DNA from: JAKFWI01 sp031398975
Lineage (GTDB): Bacteria; Pseudomonadota; Alphaproteobacteria; Caulobacterales; Aquidulcibacteraceae
Reading direction: 5' to 3'
DNA: 46,694 nt
Assembly: GCA_031398975.1 (NCBI GenBank)
Contig: JANNOI010000025.1
Span: 1-46,694, forward strand
This document shows positions 1-10,996 of the stretch, in pieces. Position numbers and translations under genes: made by a program. The notes under the pieces are model-generated. The model worked only from the letters and a program-made list of their open reading frames with translations. It was not told the DNA's origin and made no database searches. Positions within the stretch are counted from its first letter, which is position 1, and each line of letters starts with the position of its first letter.

Positions 1-423
<423 letters not shown>

Positions 424-500
424 AGGCCCGTAGCTCAGCTGGTTAGAGCGCGCGCTTGATAAGCGTGAGGTCGGCAGTTCAAATCTGCCCGGGCCTACCA
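424..500 (+). tRNA. tRNA-Ile (GAT)
   Basis: 77 nt. The acceptor stem aggcccg pairs fully with cgggcct, the discriminator is A, and CCA is encoded (498-500). The anticodon loop cttGATaag reads GAT. The D-arm (gctcagctggttagagc) and T-arm (ggcag ttcaaat ctgcc) are canonical. It is the usual first tRNA of alphaproteobacterial rRNA spacers and is processed from the rRNA transcript. Confidence 0.97.
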
Positions 501-596
501 GCGCCAGCGGCGCTGGCGCGGGATTCGGACGCCGGAAGTCAGGATTGCTGTTGCGGGTTCTGGTTTCTGGTTTCCGTCGGCCTCTTTGGGGCCGGC

Positions 597-672
597 GGGG
601 CCATAGCTCAGTTGGGAGAGCGCTAGCTTTGCAAGCTTGAGGTCGTCGGTTCGATCCCGACTGGCTCCACCA
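597..672 (+). tRNA. tRNA-Ala (TGC)
   Basis: 76 nt. The acceptor ggggcca pairs with tggctcc (one G-U), the discriminator is A, and CCA is encoded (670-672). The anticodon loop ctTTGCaag contains TGC. It is the second spacer tRNA of the rRNA operon. Between it and 23S (673-956) I see only processing-stem sequence. Confidence 0.97.
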
Positions 673-881
673 TTTCAGGTGTGGCGTCGGGGCGCGCTTA
701 GCGTTCTTTGCGCAGCTTTCGCGCGGCTTCGGCCTTGGCGCGCGCTCGGCGAATGTCCGGTCATCAGTTCCCGCCGTGCGCTTTGCGCGCGCGGGTGCGG
801 CGTTCGCGCCGATCGCATTTACATCGTGAAGGAGGATCCGTCCGCCGCCGCCCGCAAGGGCAAAGCGGTTCAAGGGCGGAT

Positions 882-912
882 CGAGACAACATCATCTAGC
901 AAACGTCCGTGT
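882..912 (+). repeat. 5' arm of 23S rRNA processing stem
   Basis: These 31 nt are the reverse complement, with only two mismatches, of 3960-3990 downstream of 23S. Bringing the arms together makes a long duplex that closes the 23S precursor, the normal RNase III substrate. The arm starts with cgagacaacatcatc and lies about 45 nt before the 23S start. The pairing is seen directly; the RNase III role is the established function of such stems. Confidence 0.85.
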
Positions 913-956
913 GCGGAACGGGGCGCAATCCCCACCGCGCATGGACATCACTGATC

Positions 957-3873
<2,917 letters not shown>

Positions 3874-3959
3874 TTTGATGTTCATGTGCGGCGGAGATCG
3901 CGTTCCGCCGCGCAACGCCCGTGGGCCCAAGCGGCCTGCGGCGAGAGACCATGCGCCGT

Positions 3960-3990
3960 ACACGGACGTTCGCTCGATGATGTTGTCTCG
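3960..3990 (+). repeat. 3' arm of 23S rRNA processing stem
   Basis: Pairs with 882-912 over 31 nt with two mismatches, closing the 23S precursor. It begins acacggacgtt and ends tgttgtctcg, about 20 nt before the 5S gene. Confidence 0.85.
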
Positions 3991-4010
3991 TTTGTCTTGC
4001 GCGCCGCGCC

Positions 4011-4127
4011 GACCTGGTGGCTATGCCGGAGGGTCCCCACCCGATCCCATCCCGAACTCGGCCGTTAAGTCCTCCAGGGTCGATGGTACTACGTCTTAAG
4101 ACGTGGGAGAGTAGATCGCCGCCGGGT
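4011..4127 (+). rRNA. rrf: 5S ribosomal RNA
   Basis: About 117 nt. The 5' end gacctggtgg pairs with the 3' end ccgccgggtc to form helix I. The loop B/C core (ccacccgatcccatcccgaa) and the loop E region (cgatggtact) are typical bacterial 5S. Co-transcribed with 23S and followed by tRNA-fMet. Confidence 0.95.
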
Positions 4128-4294
4128 CTGCCCGGCGCGCACGACAAATCCTCCTTCAACAAATGACCTGCGCCGGCGCGCTCGAGCGCCCAGCGCAAGT
4201 CTGCTGTCCCCCTCCAGGCGCAAGCCCGCTTGCCTGCGCCGCCGGACGGGCGGAAGACGAGCCGGGTTCCCGCCCCGCTCGTCGCAATCGGTAA

Positions 4295-4371
<77 letters not shown>

Positions 4372-4629
4372 ATTCCCGAGTTACAGCGTCTAAGATTAGT
4401 AGGCTGAGCTTCAGGGCGCCGGCCTTGCGCGTCGCGGCCTCTGCGGCCCATTTTCCGTACACTGATTATCCGCGGTATGGCTGCTTCCGTCCCGCTCTCG
4501 GCGATGGCGGGGCGGGCAAAAGTCACGCGGCGCTCTCAGACTTCGCCCGGCCTTAGCCGCGCCGCGCCGTGCGCAGGCCAGCTGAAACACCAGAGCCTAT
4601 TCCGGTGCGACAGAGTCAGATCAAGGCTT

Positions 4630-4681
4630 TAGAGCGGTTCTTGATTGGATTGAATCAATCCAATCAAGAAAAACCGCTCTA
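4630..4681. repeat. Long two-part hairpin (52 nt)
   Basis: Outer arms tagagcggtt / aaccgctcta (10 bp) enclose a small internal loop and an inner perfect 12-bp stem (ttgattggattg at 4641-4652 with caatccaatcaa at 4656-4667, loop aat). The AT-rich inner part contrasts with the surrounding GC-rich DNA. It could act as a transcription end for the rRNA operon or be a mobile palindromic repeat unit; the sequence does not decide between these. Confidence 0.8.
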
Positions 4682-4692
4682 CACTTTAAGTC

Positions 4693-4740
4693 AGACCGTT
4701 TCTCGTCCGAAACCGTGTAGCACTTTTCGGGAAACGGTCT
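4693..4740 (+). repeat. Dispersed palindromic repeat, copy A
   Basis: 48 nt with 13-nt terminal inverted arms (agaccgtttctcg ... cgggaaacggtct, one G-U type difference) and a centre containing ccgaaaccgtgtagcac. Its reverse complement is nearly the same as 10285-10332, differing by a few substitutions and one compensating indel pair. Two inverted-orientation copies 5.5 kb apart indicate a REP/MITE-like family. Confidence 0.85.
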
Positions 4741-4876
4741 AGGTGTTTGTTTGGTCCCATTTTCTGACGATGCACCGGCGTCCATTTCATCGGAAAAACG
4801 CACCAGCCGCTACAATCCGAAAGAAACGCCCCGCCGGTCGGCTGCGTCCGGGGCGGGACGGTGTTAGGCCAAGGCC

Positions 4877-6124
4877 ATGGCTGCGTGGCGTTTCTCCGCT
4901 TCCCCCTCCCTGCGCGTGACGCTGTTCATGAGCTGCCTGTTTGCGGTGAACGGGGTGGGGCTGCCCTTCCTGCCTGTTTGGCTCGCCGCCTCGCGGGGGC
5001 TGTCGGGGTTCGAAGTCGGGGTCGTGCTGTCCTCGGCCCAGCTCGCGCGGGTGTTTGTGGGGCCGTTGATCGCGACCTGGGCGGATGGCTTCGCCGATCG
5101 GCGTACGCCGTTGCGCCTGTTGGCGTTGGCGGCGCTCGCGGGCTACGCCGCCTTCGCGCTCTCCTCCGGCTTCTGGGCGTTGGCGGTCGCGGGCTTCCTG
5201 GCTGCGACGCTCGGCTCGGCGATGGCGCCGCTCGTGGAAAGCGCGGCGCTGCGGGCGGGGCGGGCCGGCTGGCCCCCGTTCGGGGTGGGGCGCGCGATCG
5301 GATCGGCGGCGTTCATAGTCGGCGCCCTCCTCGCAGCGGCAGGCGTGGCGCGGTTCGGGCCGGATGCGGCGATCGCGGGGGTGCTCGCCCTGATGGGCCT
5401 GTCGGCCGCAATCGCCTGGTTGGGCCTCGCGCCCGACCGGCGCGCCGCCAGCGGACCGCCGCTCGCGTTTCACGCCCGCCTTCGGGCCGGGGGCGCGTTG
5501 CTGCGCAATCCGCGCGTGTTCGCCGTGCTCGCCGCCTCCGGCCTGATCCAGGCCGCCCATGCCTTCTATTACAGCTTCTCCACCCTGGCGTGGGCGCGGC
5601 AGGGGTTTGACGAGGGCCTGATCGGCCTGCTTTGGGCGATCGGGGTGGCGTTCGAGGTGGTGTTCCTGGCCGCGCTGCCCGCCATCGAGCGGCGCGTTTC
5701 GCCCGAGGCGCTGGTGATCGCGGGAGGGGCGGGGGCGGTGCTGCGCTGGGCGGCCTTCGGGTTTTCGCCTCCGGCCGCGCTATTGTTCCCGCTGCAGGCG
5801 CTGCACGCGCTCACCTTCGCCGCCACCCATGTGGGCGCACTGCGGATACTGGAACGGGAGGCGCCCGACGCGCTCTCGGGCTTCGCGCAGACCCTCTACG
5901 CCGCCCTGGCGGCCGGCGCCCTGATGGGCGTGGCGACCCTCGGCGCGGGCTGGCTGTTCGACCAGGCGGGCGTGCACGGCTATTGGGCGATGGCGGCGCT
6001 GGCCGCGGCCGGGCTTATCGGGATGGCGCGCGCTCCGAGCGCTCGCTCGCCAGCTGCGCCTGAGCCAGCAGCGCAGCCTGCGCCAGTCCCCGCTGCACCG
6101 CCCCCACAAGCTGCACCCGATTGA
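4877..6124 (+). CDS. MFS transporter, phenylpropionate permease (HcaT)-like
   Basis: Inner-membrane secondary transporter of 415 residues with about 12 hydrophobic segments and charged loops (ATWADGFADRR after TM2 is the family's cytoplasmic loop 2-3). Overall it resembles the HcaT / nucleoside-symporter-like branch of the major facilitator superfamily (MFS_1_like). The substrate cannot be deduced. The last ~30 residues are an Ala/Pro tail (about 385-415) unlike a membrane segment. That tail is encoded by DNA also used on the other strand by the next gene: the two genes converge with a 110-nt overlap. The start ATG at 4877 follows a weak aaggcc; a later ATG at 4931 would remove part of TM1 and is less likely. 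Confidence 0.85.
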   Translation: MAAWRFSASPSLRVTLFMSCLFAVNGVGLPFLPVWLAASRGLSGFEVGVVLSSAQLARVFVGPLIATWADGFADRRTPLRLLALAALAGYAAFALSSGFWALAVAGFLAATLGSAMAPLVESAALRAGRAGWPPFGVGRAIGSAAFIVGALLAAAGVARFGPDAAIAGVLALMGLSAAIAWLGLAPDRRAASGPPLAFHARLRAGGALLRNPRVFAVLAASGLIQAAHAFYYSFSTLAWARQGFDEGLIGLLWAIGVAFEVVFLAALPAIERRVSPEALVIAGGAGAVLRWAAFGFSPPAALLFPLQALHALTFAATHVGALRILEREAPDALSGFAQTLYAALAAGALMGVATLGAGWLFDQAGVHGYWAMAALAAAGLIGMARAPSARSPAAPEPAAQPAPVPAAPPPQAAPD

Positions 6125-6671
6125 GCGTAGCGATCGAGGCCACGCTGCACGCGCGCGCCGTCTCGATCGGCAGCGGCAAAAGGATCATGCCGGCAGGGGG
6201 CGCGCGCGGGGCGCTGAGCGCGGCGTAAAAGCAGCGGTTGAACACATAGCCGCCCCCCTCGCGGGCCACCTCCGCCGGCGCGCCGCCTTCGCCCATCGCC
6301 GCCGCCAGCGGCTCCGGCGCCAAGGTGGCCTTGAGCCGCTCCGGCCCGCCCGGGGCCAGCGTGCGCCCGGGCCAATACATGCCTGCCTGGTCCGCCGCCG
6401 GCTCTGCCCTATTCACCGCCGCATCGACTGCCGCAATCGCCCGCCCATTGGGGCGAACCCCGATCAGAACCAGCGCATCTGGGGTTTCCTCTTGCACCGC
6501 CCGGTGAAGCCATTCCACTGCGCCTGACCAGCGGCATGGGGCCACCACCATCTTCAGGCAGGTCTGGGGCGGGGCCCACGCTTCCGATTGCAGGGTCGCC
6601 AGCACCTCCTGGGCAGGGCTGGCCGGAAAGTCCGGGAAGGGACCGAAACCGAAAGCGAGAAGGCGAATCAT
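6015..6671 (-). CDS. Pyroglutamyl-peptidase I-like protein lacking the catalytic triad
   Basis: The 218-residue protein starts like pyrrolidone-carboxylate peptidases (C15): the LAFGFGPFPDFPASPAQEVL opening matches the family's TGFGPFG..NPs motif. The later blocks VLIGVRPNGRAIAAVDAAVN and GGYVFNRCFY also align. By eye, the three catalytic positions are changed: the Glu of the IERIAVN block is Val82, the nucleophilic Cys of the YxCN block is Phe144, and the His of the FIHVP block is Leu164. A Cys at 147 is displaced by three residues. Peptidase activity is therefore unlikely; it may bind a ligand or have another function. I start it at the ATG at 6671 (MIRLLAFGFG); an upstream in-frame start at 6701 adds ten residues with no family match. 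The 3' end overlaps the MFS gene by 110 nt, tail to tail. Confidence 0.75.
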   Translation of the reverse strand: MIRLLAFGFGPFPDFPASPAQEVLATLQSEAWAPPQTCLKMVVAPCRWSGAVEWLHRAVQEETPDALVLIGVRPNGRAIAAVDAAVNRAEPAADQAGMYWPGRTLAPGGPERLKATLAPEPLAAAMGEGGAPAEVAREGGGYVFNRCFYAALSAPRAPPAGMILLPLPIETARACSVASIATLNRVQLVGAVQRGLAQAALLAQAQLASERSERAPSR

Positions 6672-6839
6672 CGTGACGATTTTATTACATACGGTTTCCA
6701 AATCGTCTTCGCCGGCTGCAGTGCGCCGCCAGCGCCGTGCGCGCCTGCCTCCCCGCCGCGCGCCCCTTCACTGTTTTTCATCGCCTTGCCTTTACGGTGG
6801 GCGTATGAGGCCGCCCCTGACGCCCAAAGCCAAGCCCGC

Positions 6840-7925
6840 ATGACCGCGACCTTCGAGCAGATCGAGGAGAACGGCGCACGCGTACTCTTGTTGCGCGGCG
6901 AGTGGACGGTTTGGACGATCGACCGGGTCGCAGCCCCCTTCGCCGCCGCCAGCCGCGGCGCGATCGCCGATCTGGGCGCGATCACGCGCCTCGACCTCGC
7001 GGGCGCGCATGTGGTGGACCTCGGCGCAGCCTCGGTGCGGGGGGAGAGCGAGGCGGCGCGGCGCTTGCTGGCTGCGGCCCGTTCGGCCCGCCGGGAGCAA
7101 CCGACGCCCGCTCCGGTCCTGCATGGCCTGACCGCCCTGTTCGACCGGACGGGGCGAGGGGTTGCGGCGTTCTGGGACGAAGCCCTGGCGACCTTGAGCT
7201 TCCTGGGCGCGACGCTCGTTACGCTCGCGCGCCTCGCGCGCCATCCCCGAAAGCTCCGCTGGGCGCCCATGGTGCACGTGATGGAGACGGCCGGGCTCAA
7301 CGCCTTGCCGATTATCACCCTGCTCGCGTTTTTCATCGGCGTGGTGGTGGCCTATCTGGGCGCGCGGGTGCTGGCCGATTTCGGCGCCTCGATCTTCACC
7401 GTGGAGCTCGTGGCCTATTCCATGCTGCGCGAGTTCGGCGCGGTGATCACCGCCGTGCTGCTCGCCGGGCGCACCGACAGCGCGTTCACCGCCGAGATCG
7501 GGGCCATGAAGATGCGCCAGGAGATCGACGCGCTGCGCGTGATCGGCGTCGATCCGATGGAGGCGCTGGTGGCGCCGCGCGTGCTGGGGATGCTGGTCAT
7601 GACCCCGGTTCTGACGTTCGCGGCCACGATCGCGGGACTGGTGGGGGGGCTATTGGTGTGCTGGCTGTCTCTGGGCGTAAGCCCGGCCCTGTTCCTCACA
7701 CGCATGCAGGACGGGGTCCCGATACAGCACTTCTGGGTCGGCATGGCCAAGGCGCCGGTGTTCGCTTTGGTGCTCGCGCTGGTGGGCTGCCGCCACGGGC
7801 TCGAGACGGGCGGGGACGTGGCCTCGCTCGGGAAGCGCACCACCGCCTCGGTGGTGCAGGCGATCTTCCTGGTGCTCGTGCTCGACGCCCTGTTCGCGCT
7901 CTGGTTTCTGGAGATGAATTGGTGA
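6840..7925 (+). CDS. mlaE: MlaE-type lipid ABC transporter permease with N-terminal STAS domain
   Basis: 361 residues. Residues about 1-100 form a STAS-like domain (hydrophobic strand ARVLLLRGEWTVW, then LDLAGAHVVDLGAA). Residues about 120-361 are the MlaE permease, with the signature METAGLNALPIITLLAFFIG, the cytoplasmic EIGAMKMRQEIDALRVIGVDP coupling segment and several TM helices. It should sit in the inner membrane and move phospholipids between inner and outer membrane with the ATPase and MCE protein that follow. The STAS-MlaE fusion is common in alphaproteobacteria, where a separate MlaB is absent. The ATG at 6840 is the first start that keeps the complete STAS strand. The stop overlaps the next GTG by 4 nt. 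It is divergent from the peptidase-like gene across 168 bp. Confidence 0.9.
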   Translation: MTATFEQIEENGARVLLLRGEWTVWTIDRVAAPFAAASRGAIADLGAITRLDLAGAHVVDLGAASVRGESEAARRLLAAARSARREQPTPAPVLHGLTALFDRTGRGVAAFWDEALATLSFLGATLVTLARLARHPRKLRWAPMVHVMETAGLNALPIITLLAFFIGVVVAYLGARVLADFGASIFTVELVAYSMLREFGAVITAVLLAGRTDSAFTAEIGAMKMRQEIDALRVIGVDPMEALVAPRVLGMLVMTPVLTFAATIAGLVGGLLVCWLSLGVSPALFLTRMQDGVPIQHFWVGMAKAPVFALVLALVGCRHGLETGGDVASLGKRTTASVVQAIFLVLVLDALFALWFLEMNW

Positions 7926-8716
7926 GCGGGGACATCGCCATATCCGTGCGCGGGCTGGTCACCGCCTTCGGCGCCCAGATCGTGCATGACAATCTGGATC
8001 TGGACGTGCGCCGCGGCGAGATCCTCGGGGTCGTCGGCCCTTCGGGTACTGGGAAATCCGTGCTGCTGCGCCAGATCGTGGGGCTGGACACGCCCCAGGC
8101 CGGCCGGATCGAGGTGCTGGGCGAAAGCGTCGTGGGCCGATCGGCGGGGGCAGGAGCGGCGGGGGCGGGCGCGATGGCGCTGGAGCGGCGCTGGGGCGTG
8201 ATGTTCCAGGAAGGGGCGCTGTTCTCCACCCTGTCGCTTCTGGAGAACGTCGCCCTGCCGCTGCGTGAGCACACCAAGCTGGCCGAGCCGCTGCTGCTCG
8301 ATCTCGCCCGGCTCAAGCTTTCCCTCGCAGGGCTCGAGCCCGAAACCCATTACAAGCGCCCCTCGGCCATTTCCGGGGGCATGCGCAAGCGGGCCGCGCT
8401 CGCGCGCGCGCTCGCGCTCGATCCCGAGCTTCTGTTCCTGGACGAACCGACCGCGGGGCTCGATCCGGTCTCGGCGGCGCGCTTCGACGCGCTCATCGCC
8501 ACCCTGGCGCAGGCGCTGGGGCTCACCGTTTTCCTGGTCACCCACGACCTCGACACGCTGATCGCGGTGACCGACCGGGTGGGCGTGATCCTCGACGGCA
8601 AGATCGCCGCACTCGGCCCGGTGGCGGAAGTGCGCGCCGGCGCGACCGGCTGGATCGGCGAATATTTCAGCGGGCCGCGCGGACGCGGCGCCGCGGCGGC
8701 GGAACGGAGGGCCTGA
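7922..8716 (+). CDS. mlaF: MlaF-type ABC transporter ATP-binding protein
   Basis: 264 residues, GTG start overlapping the permease stop (GTGA). Walker A is GPSGTGKS (39-46), the signature is SGGMRKR (from 151), Walker B is LLFLDEP (170-176), the D-loop is GLDP, and the switch His lies in VTHD (about 208). It powers the lipid transporter encoded by this operon. An Ala/Gly-rich insertion (about 73-87) sits before the Q-loop segment VMFQEGALF. Translational coupling with the permease is indicated by the overlap. Confidence 0.93.
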   Translation: MSGDIAISVRGLVTAFGAQIVHDNLDLDVRRGEILGVVGPSGTGKSVLLRQIVGLDTPQAGRIEVLGESVVGRSAGAGAAGAGAMALERRWGVMFQEGALFSTLSLLENVALPLREHTKLAEPLLLDLARLKLSLAGLEPETHYKRPSAISGGMRKRAALARALALDPELLFLDEPTAGLDPVSAARFDALIATLAQALGLTVFLVTHDLDTLIAVTDRVGVILDGKIAALGPVAEVRAGATGWIGEYFSGPRGRGAAAAERRA

Positions 8717-8720
8717 TCCC

Positions 8721-9665
8721 ATGGAAACCCGCGCCCATTACGTCTTGATCGGAGCCTTCACCCTGGGGGCTGTGCTGCTGGCGGCCTTGTTCGCGCTGTG
8801 GATGACGGGATCGCGCTTCGACCGGGAAACCTCGGTGTTCGACGTCGTGTTCGTGGGCCCGGTGCGCGGGCTCGCGCGGGGCGGGGAGGTGCGGTTCAAC
8901 GGCATCAAGGTCGGCGAGGTCACCGATCTGCGGATCGACGCCGCCGATCCCAACAATGTCGTCGCGCGCGTGCGCATCGACGGGGCGACGCCGGTGCGCA
9001 CCTCTTCCGAGGCGAGCCTTGAATCCCTCGGCCTGACGGGGGTGACGCTGATCCAGCTCACCGCCGGGGAGCCCAAAACGCCGCTTCTGCGCCGCCGCCT
9101 CGGCCAGCCCATCCCGCGTATCGTCGCCAAGCCGGGCGCGTTCGACGATCTGGTGGCGGCGGGGCAGGATGTGGCCCAGCGCGTCAACGAAATCCTCGTC
9201 TCGGCGCAGACGCTCTTCACGCCCGAGAACATCGCAGCCGTCACCGCAACGCTGGAGAATCTGGACCGGATGAGCGCAGCCCTCGCCGCCGACGACGGCG
9301 CGGTGACCCAGATCGCGGAGGCCGCGCAAGCGCTCGATCGCGCCGCGACCTCGGTAGAGACGCTGTCGGAGGAGACGCGCGTGCGCTTCGCCACGATCGA
9401 GGGCGGAATCAACGGAACGCTCGATGAAACCGAACGCGCCGCCGCCTCCATCGCCGCCGCCGCCGAAGACACGCGCCGCTTCGTCACCACCGCCCAGAGC
9501 GCCGCGGATGTGGCGGCCTATCAGGCTCTGCCAGACATCTCCGCCGCCGCGCGCGACCTGCGCCGCCTCGCCATATCGGTGGAGAACCTGACCGGCTCCG
9601 TCTCGGGCTCGGCGAGCCTCGTCAATGGCGGCGGGAGCCGGCCGAAAGTGGAGGTGGACCCATGA
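8721..9665 (+). CDS. mlaD: MlaD-type MCE domain protein
   Basis: 314 residues. A single N-terminal TM anchor (about 7-28, YVLIGAFTLGAVLLAALFAL) is followed by one MCE domain (about 38-115, FVGPVRGLARGGEVRFNGIKVGEV is the family core). A long C-terminal periplasmic segment (about 140-300) is predicted to be helical and rich in Ala, Glu and Thr, as in alphaproteobacterial MCE proteins. It should form the periplasmic lipid-carrying ring on the permease. ATG follows the ATPase stop by 4 nt with ggaggg upstream. Its stop overlaps the lipoprotein gene (ATGA). Confidence 0.92.
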   Translation: METRAHYVLIGAFTLGAVLLAALFALWMTGSRFDRETSVFDVVFVGPVRGLARGGEVRFNGIKVGEVTDLRIDAADPNNVVARVRIDGATPVRTSSEASLESLGLTGVTLIQLTAGEPKTPLLRRRLGQPIPRIVAKPGAFDDLVAAGQDVAQRVNEILVSAQTLFTPENIAAVTATLENLDRMSAALAADDGAVTQIAEAAQALDRAATSVETLSEETRVRFATIEGGINGTLDETERAAASIAAAAEDTRRFVTTAQSAADVAAYQALPDISAAARDLRRLAISVENLTGSVSGSASLVNGGGSRPKVEVDP

Positions 9666-10276
9666 AGCGGCTTTGGCTTCTCCCGGCGCTGGCGCTCACC
9701 ATCGCCCCCGCGGGGTGCATCTCGCTGCTGCCGAAGGCGGGGCCCGCGCCCGCTTTGTACGACATCCGCCCCGCCGTCCCGCCCGCTCCCGCCGCCCCCA
9801 AAACCGGCGCGGCGATCTTGGCGGTGAGCCCGCCTTCAGGATCGCGCGTGCATCTGAATACCGAAATCGCCTGGCGGCGCGACAGCCTCACCGGCTTTAT
9901 GGACGGGGCAGCGTGGTCGAGCCGGGCGGGGGACATGCTGCAGAACCTGCTGGTTGAGGCGCTGGACGCCTCCGGCGCCACGCGCGGGGCGCTCCGCACC
10001 GGCCAAGGGCAGGCCGATCTCGAAATCCAGTGGGACGTCACGGCGTTCGAGGTCGTCGAGGACGCCCGCTTGGAGGCGCGCCTGCAGGGCCGTGCGAAGG
10101 TGTTCGACGCCCGCACCCGCATGCTGCTCAATACCCTGGCCTTCGACGCGCGCGTTCCGCTGGGGGACCGGTCGCGCGGGCGGGCGGCGGCGGCGCTGGA
10201 GGAGGCGGCCCGGATCGGGGTGGGCCAAATTGCAGCCTGGGCCCCCGCGCACACCCCGCCCGCTCGTACACCCTGA
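9662..10276 (+). CDS. ABC-type transport auxiliary lipoprotein (PqiC/YmbA-like)
   Basis: 204 residues with a lipoprotein signal peptide: charged MKR, hydrophobic stretch, then lipobox PAGC with Cys at about 19. The mature part has the layout of the ABC auxiliary lipoprotein family (YDIRPA near the N-terminus, then the VHLNTEIAWRRDSLTGFMDGAAWSS block and a C-terminal helical segment), which accompanies MCE transporters. Probably tethered to the outer membrane, docking the MCE protein. Last gene of the operon, 4-nt overlap with mlaD. A dispersed palindrome begins 8 nt after its stop and may end the transcript. Confidence 0.85.
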   Translation: MKRLWLLPALALTIAPAGCISLLPKAGPAPALYDIRPAVPPAPAAPKTGAAILAVSPPSGSRVHLNTEIAWRRDSLTGFMDGAAWSSRAGDMLQNLLVEALDASGATRGALRTGQGQADLEIQWDVTAFEVVEDARLEARLQGRAKVFDARTRMLLNTLAFDARVPLGDRSRGRAAAALEEAARIGVGQIAAWAPAHTPPARTP

Positions 10277-10284
10277 AAGCGCTT

Positions 10285-10332
10285 AGACCGTTCCCGAAAG
10301 GTGTTACGCGGTTTTCGGACGAGAAACGGTCT
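10285..10332 (-). repeat. Dispersed palindromic repeat, copy B
   Basis: 48 nt, inverted copy of 4693-4740 (agaccgttcccg ... cgagaaacggtct). It lies between two convergent operons and its right end supplies bases of the HAD gene's stop codon (cta at 10331-10333). It can fold into a hairpin on either strand, so it could serve as a bidirectional transcription end. Confidence 0.85.
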
Positions 10333-10996
10333 AGGCCAGCACGCCGCGCAGGAAGCTCTTGAGGCAGTCGGTGACGTGGTGGACGTGCGCGCCGGCTTCG
10401 GCGGCGGGCTCGGTGGGGGATTTCACCAGCACGGTGGTGAAGCCGAGCGCGTGGGCCGGCTCCAGATTGCGGGCGAGGTCCTCGAACATCACGGCGTCCC
10501 GCGGGGCCATGCCATGGCGCCCGATCAGGCGCGTGAATGCCTCCGGCGCAGGCTTGGGGGTGAATTCCGCGTCCTCGATCGCGAACAGGGCGTCGAAGGC
10601 ATGGTCGATCCCCAGCCGGGCGGTGATGCGCGCCGCGTGCGCGCGCCCGCCATTGGTGAACACGATCTTCTTGCCGGGCAGGGCCGCGATCAGGGCCCCG
10701 AGCGCGGGATCGGCGGCGACGGGGGAGAGATCGATGTCATGGACGAAATCCAGGAACGGCTCGGGCGCTGCGCCATGGACCGCCATCAGCCCCGCAAGCG
10801 TCGCGCCATAATCCAGGAGGTAGCGCCTCTGCAGGGCGTGGGCGGCCTCGAGGTCGAGCTCCAGCAGGCGGGCCATATAGGCGGTGATGCGCGCCCCGAT
10901 CTGGTCGTAGAGCGCGCTCTCGGCGGGGTACAGCGTATTGTCGAGATCGAAGACCCAGGCGGACCGCTCCCGCCAGGCGCGCGGCGCTGCGGTCAC
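10331..10996 (-). CDS. HAD-family pyrimidine 5'-nucleotidase-like phosphatase
   Basis: 221 residues. HAD motif I is FDLDNTLYP (about 18-26), motif II is the Thr in VFTNGGR, motif III is the Lys in TPKPAPEAF, and motif IV is VMFEDLARNL. This set matches the pyrimidine 5'-nucleotidase (SDT1/PPM-like) subfamily often found beside argB and engB in alphaproteobacteria. It should dephosphorylate small phosphorylated metabolites in the cytosol. The start is taken as GTG at 10996, which overlaps the stop of the upstream DUF1036 gene by 4 nt; the frame is open further upstream but those residues are low-complexity. Its stop codon is inside the dispersed palindrome. Confidence 0.88.
   Translation of the reverse strand: MTAAPRAWRERSAWVFDLDNTLYPAESALYDQIGARITAYMARLLELDLEAAHALQRRYLLDYGATLAGLMAVHGAAPEPFLDFVHDIDLSPVAADPALGALIAALPGKKIVFTNGGRAHAARITARLGIDHAFDALFAIEDAEFTPKPAPEAFTRLIGRHGMAPRDAVMFEDLARNLEPAHALGFTTVLVKSPTEPAAEAGAHVHHVTDCLKSFLRGVLA

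Larger units (their letters stand above)
4372..4876. other. Gene-free interval after the rRNA operon
   Basis: About 500 nt without a supportable gene. The second half carries two strong palindromes (4630-4681 and 4693-4740, listed separately). No clear hairpin-plus-T-run terminator for the rRNA operon is visible, and no obvious promoter for the MFS gene. Confidence 0.7.
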
